A DNA stretch of 5,908 bases from an uncultured Mycoplasmatota bacterium (GTDB taxonomy: Bacteria > Bacillota_I > Bacilli_A > RF39 > UBA660), in NCBI GenBank assembly GCA_900554615.1, contig USIB01000078.1, forward strand, positions 1 through 5,908, written 5' to 3'. The position numbers and the translations under genes are program-made. The notes beneath the pieces are model-generated. The model ran no database searches and had not been told where the DNA came from. It worked only from the letters and a program-made list of their open reading frames with translations. Shown in pieces: positions 5,800-5,908 of the stretch. Each line of letters opens with the position of its first letter. Position 1 is the stretch's first letter.

Positions 5800-5864
5800 T
5801 GATATGTAATATAAGTAAAAGGAAAAGACTAAATAATTTACAAATCAAGAAAGGAGACCTCACT

Positions 5865-5908
5865 ATGAATAGAGAAAGAATTACTAAAGTTAACTACTTG
5901 TTAACTAG
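5865..5908 (+). CDS. Start of an unidentified gene, cut by the window end
   Basis: An ATG at 5865 opens a frame without stops to the last base (MNRERITKVNYLLT, 14 whole codons). A strong ribosome binding site, AAGGAG (5851-5856), lies eight bases upstream and a good promoter sits at 5771-5799. These signals make it a real gene start rather than a chance frame. Fourteen residues are too few to name the product. In many Bacillota the genes after rplQ encode an ECF transporter module, but nothing visible here shows that. Confidence 0.7.
   Translation, partial: MNRERITKVNYLLT

Overview
This is an AT-rich window carrying the distal half of a bacterial ribosomal-protein/RNA-polymerase operon, followed by an accessory ATPase gene and the start of another gene, all on the + strand. 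The order secY-adk-map-infA-rpmJ-rpsM-rpsK-rpoA-rplQ is the one usual in Bacillota and relatives. The four-cysteine (zinc-type) adenylate kinase LID, the four-zinc-ligand L36, the strong AGGAGG ribosome binding sites and the preference for AGA arginine codons all fit a low-GC Gram-positive lineage. I would guess an uncultured Bacilli/Mollicutes-like or clostridial gut-type organism, but the species cannot be read from the sequence. Tryptophan is encoded by TGG. The ten visible stop codons are TAA (8) or TAG (2), never TGA.

Positions 1-4159 are a tight cotranscribed block. SecY (C-terminal end only), Adk and Map are linked by TAATG stop/start overlaps, and Map and IF-1 overlap by 8 bases. The following genes are separated by 12-21 bases, each gap holding a Shine-Dalgarno sequence. 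The block joins protein export (SecY), nucleotide balance (Adk), N-terminal methionine removal (Map), translation initiation (IF-1), ribosomal proteins L36, S13, S11 and L17, and the RNA polymerase alpha subunit. I see no internal promoter. A strong intrinsic terminator at 4176-4209 closes the operon.

Positions 4160-4455 (296 bases) contain no gene but are not featureless. After the terminator come two back-to-back tetraloop hairpins (4211-4280). Then follows a very AT-rich stretch with three GTACAA motifs exactly 33 bases apart (4330, 4363, 4396), and a well-formed extended -10 promoter (4408-4436).

Positions 4456-5766 encode a complete 436-residue ATPase of the AAA_14 + DUF4143 architecture. 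It is a widespread accessory family without an established function, and here its nuclease-like C-terminal residues look intact. A second promoter, 26/31 identical to the one before the ATPase and at the same internal spacing, lies directly after it (5771-5799). It probably drives the truncated gene starting at 5865. The ATPase is thus a self-contained transcription unit between the ribosomal operon and the next gene, flanked by a perfect 19-base direct repeat formed by the two promoter cores.

Most of the window is conserved housekeeping sequence. The less ordinary items are the structured/iterated intergenic region, the twin promoters bracketing the ATPase, and an adenylate kinase whose P-loop has lost two canonical glycines.
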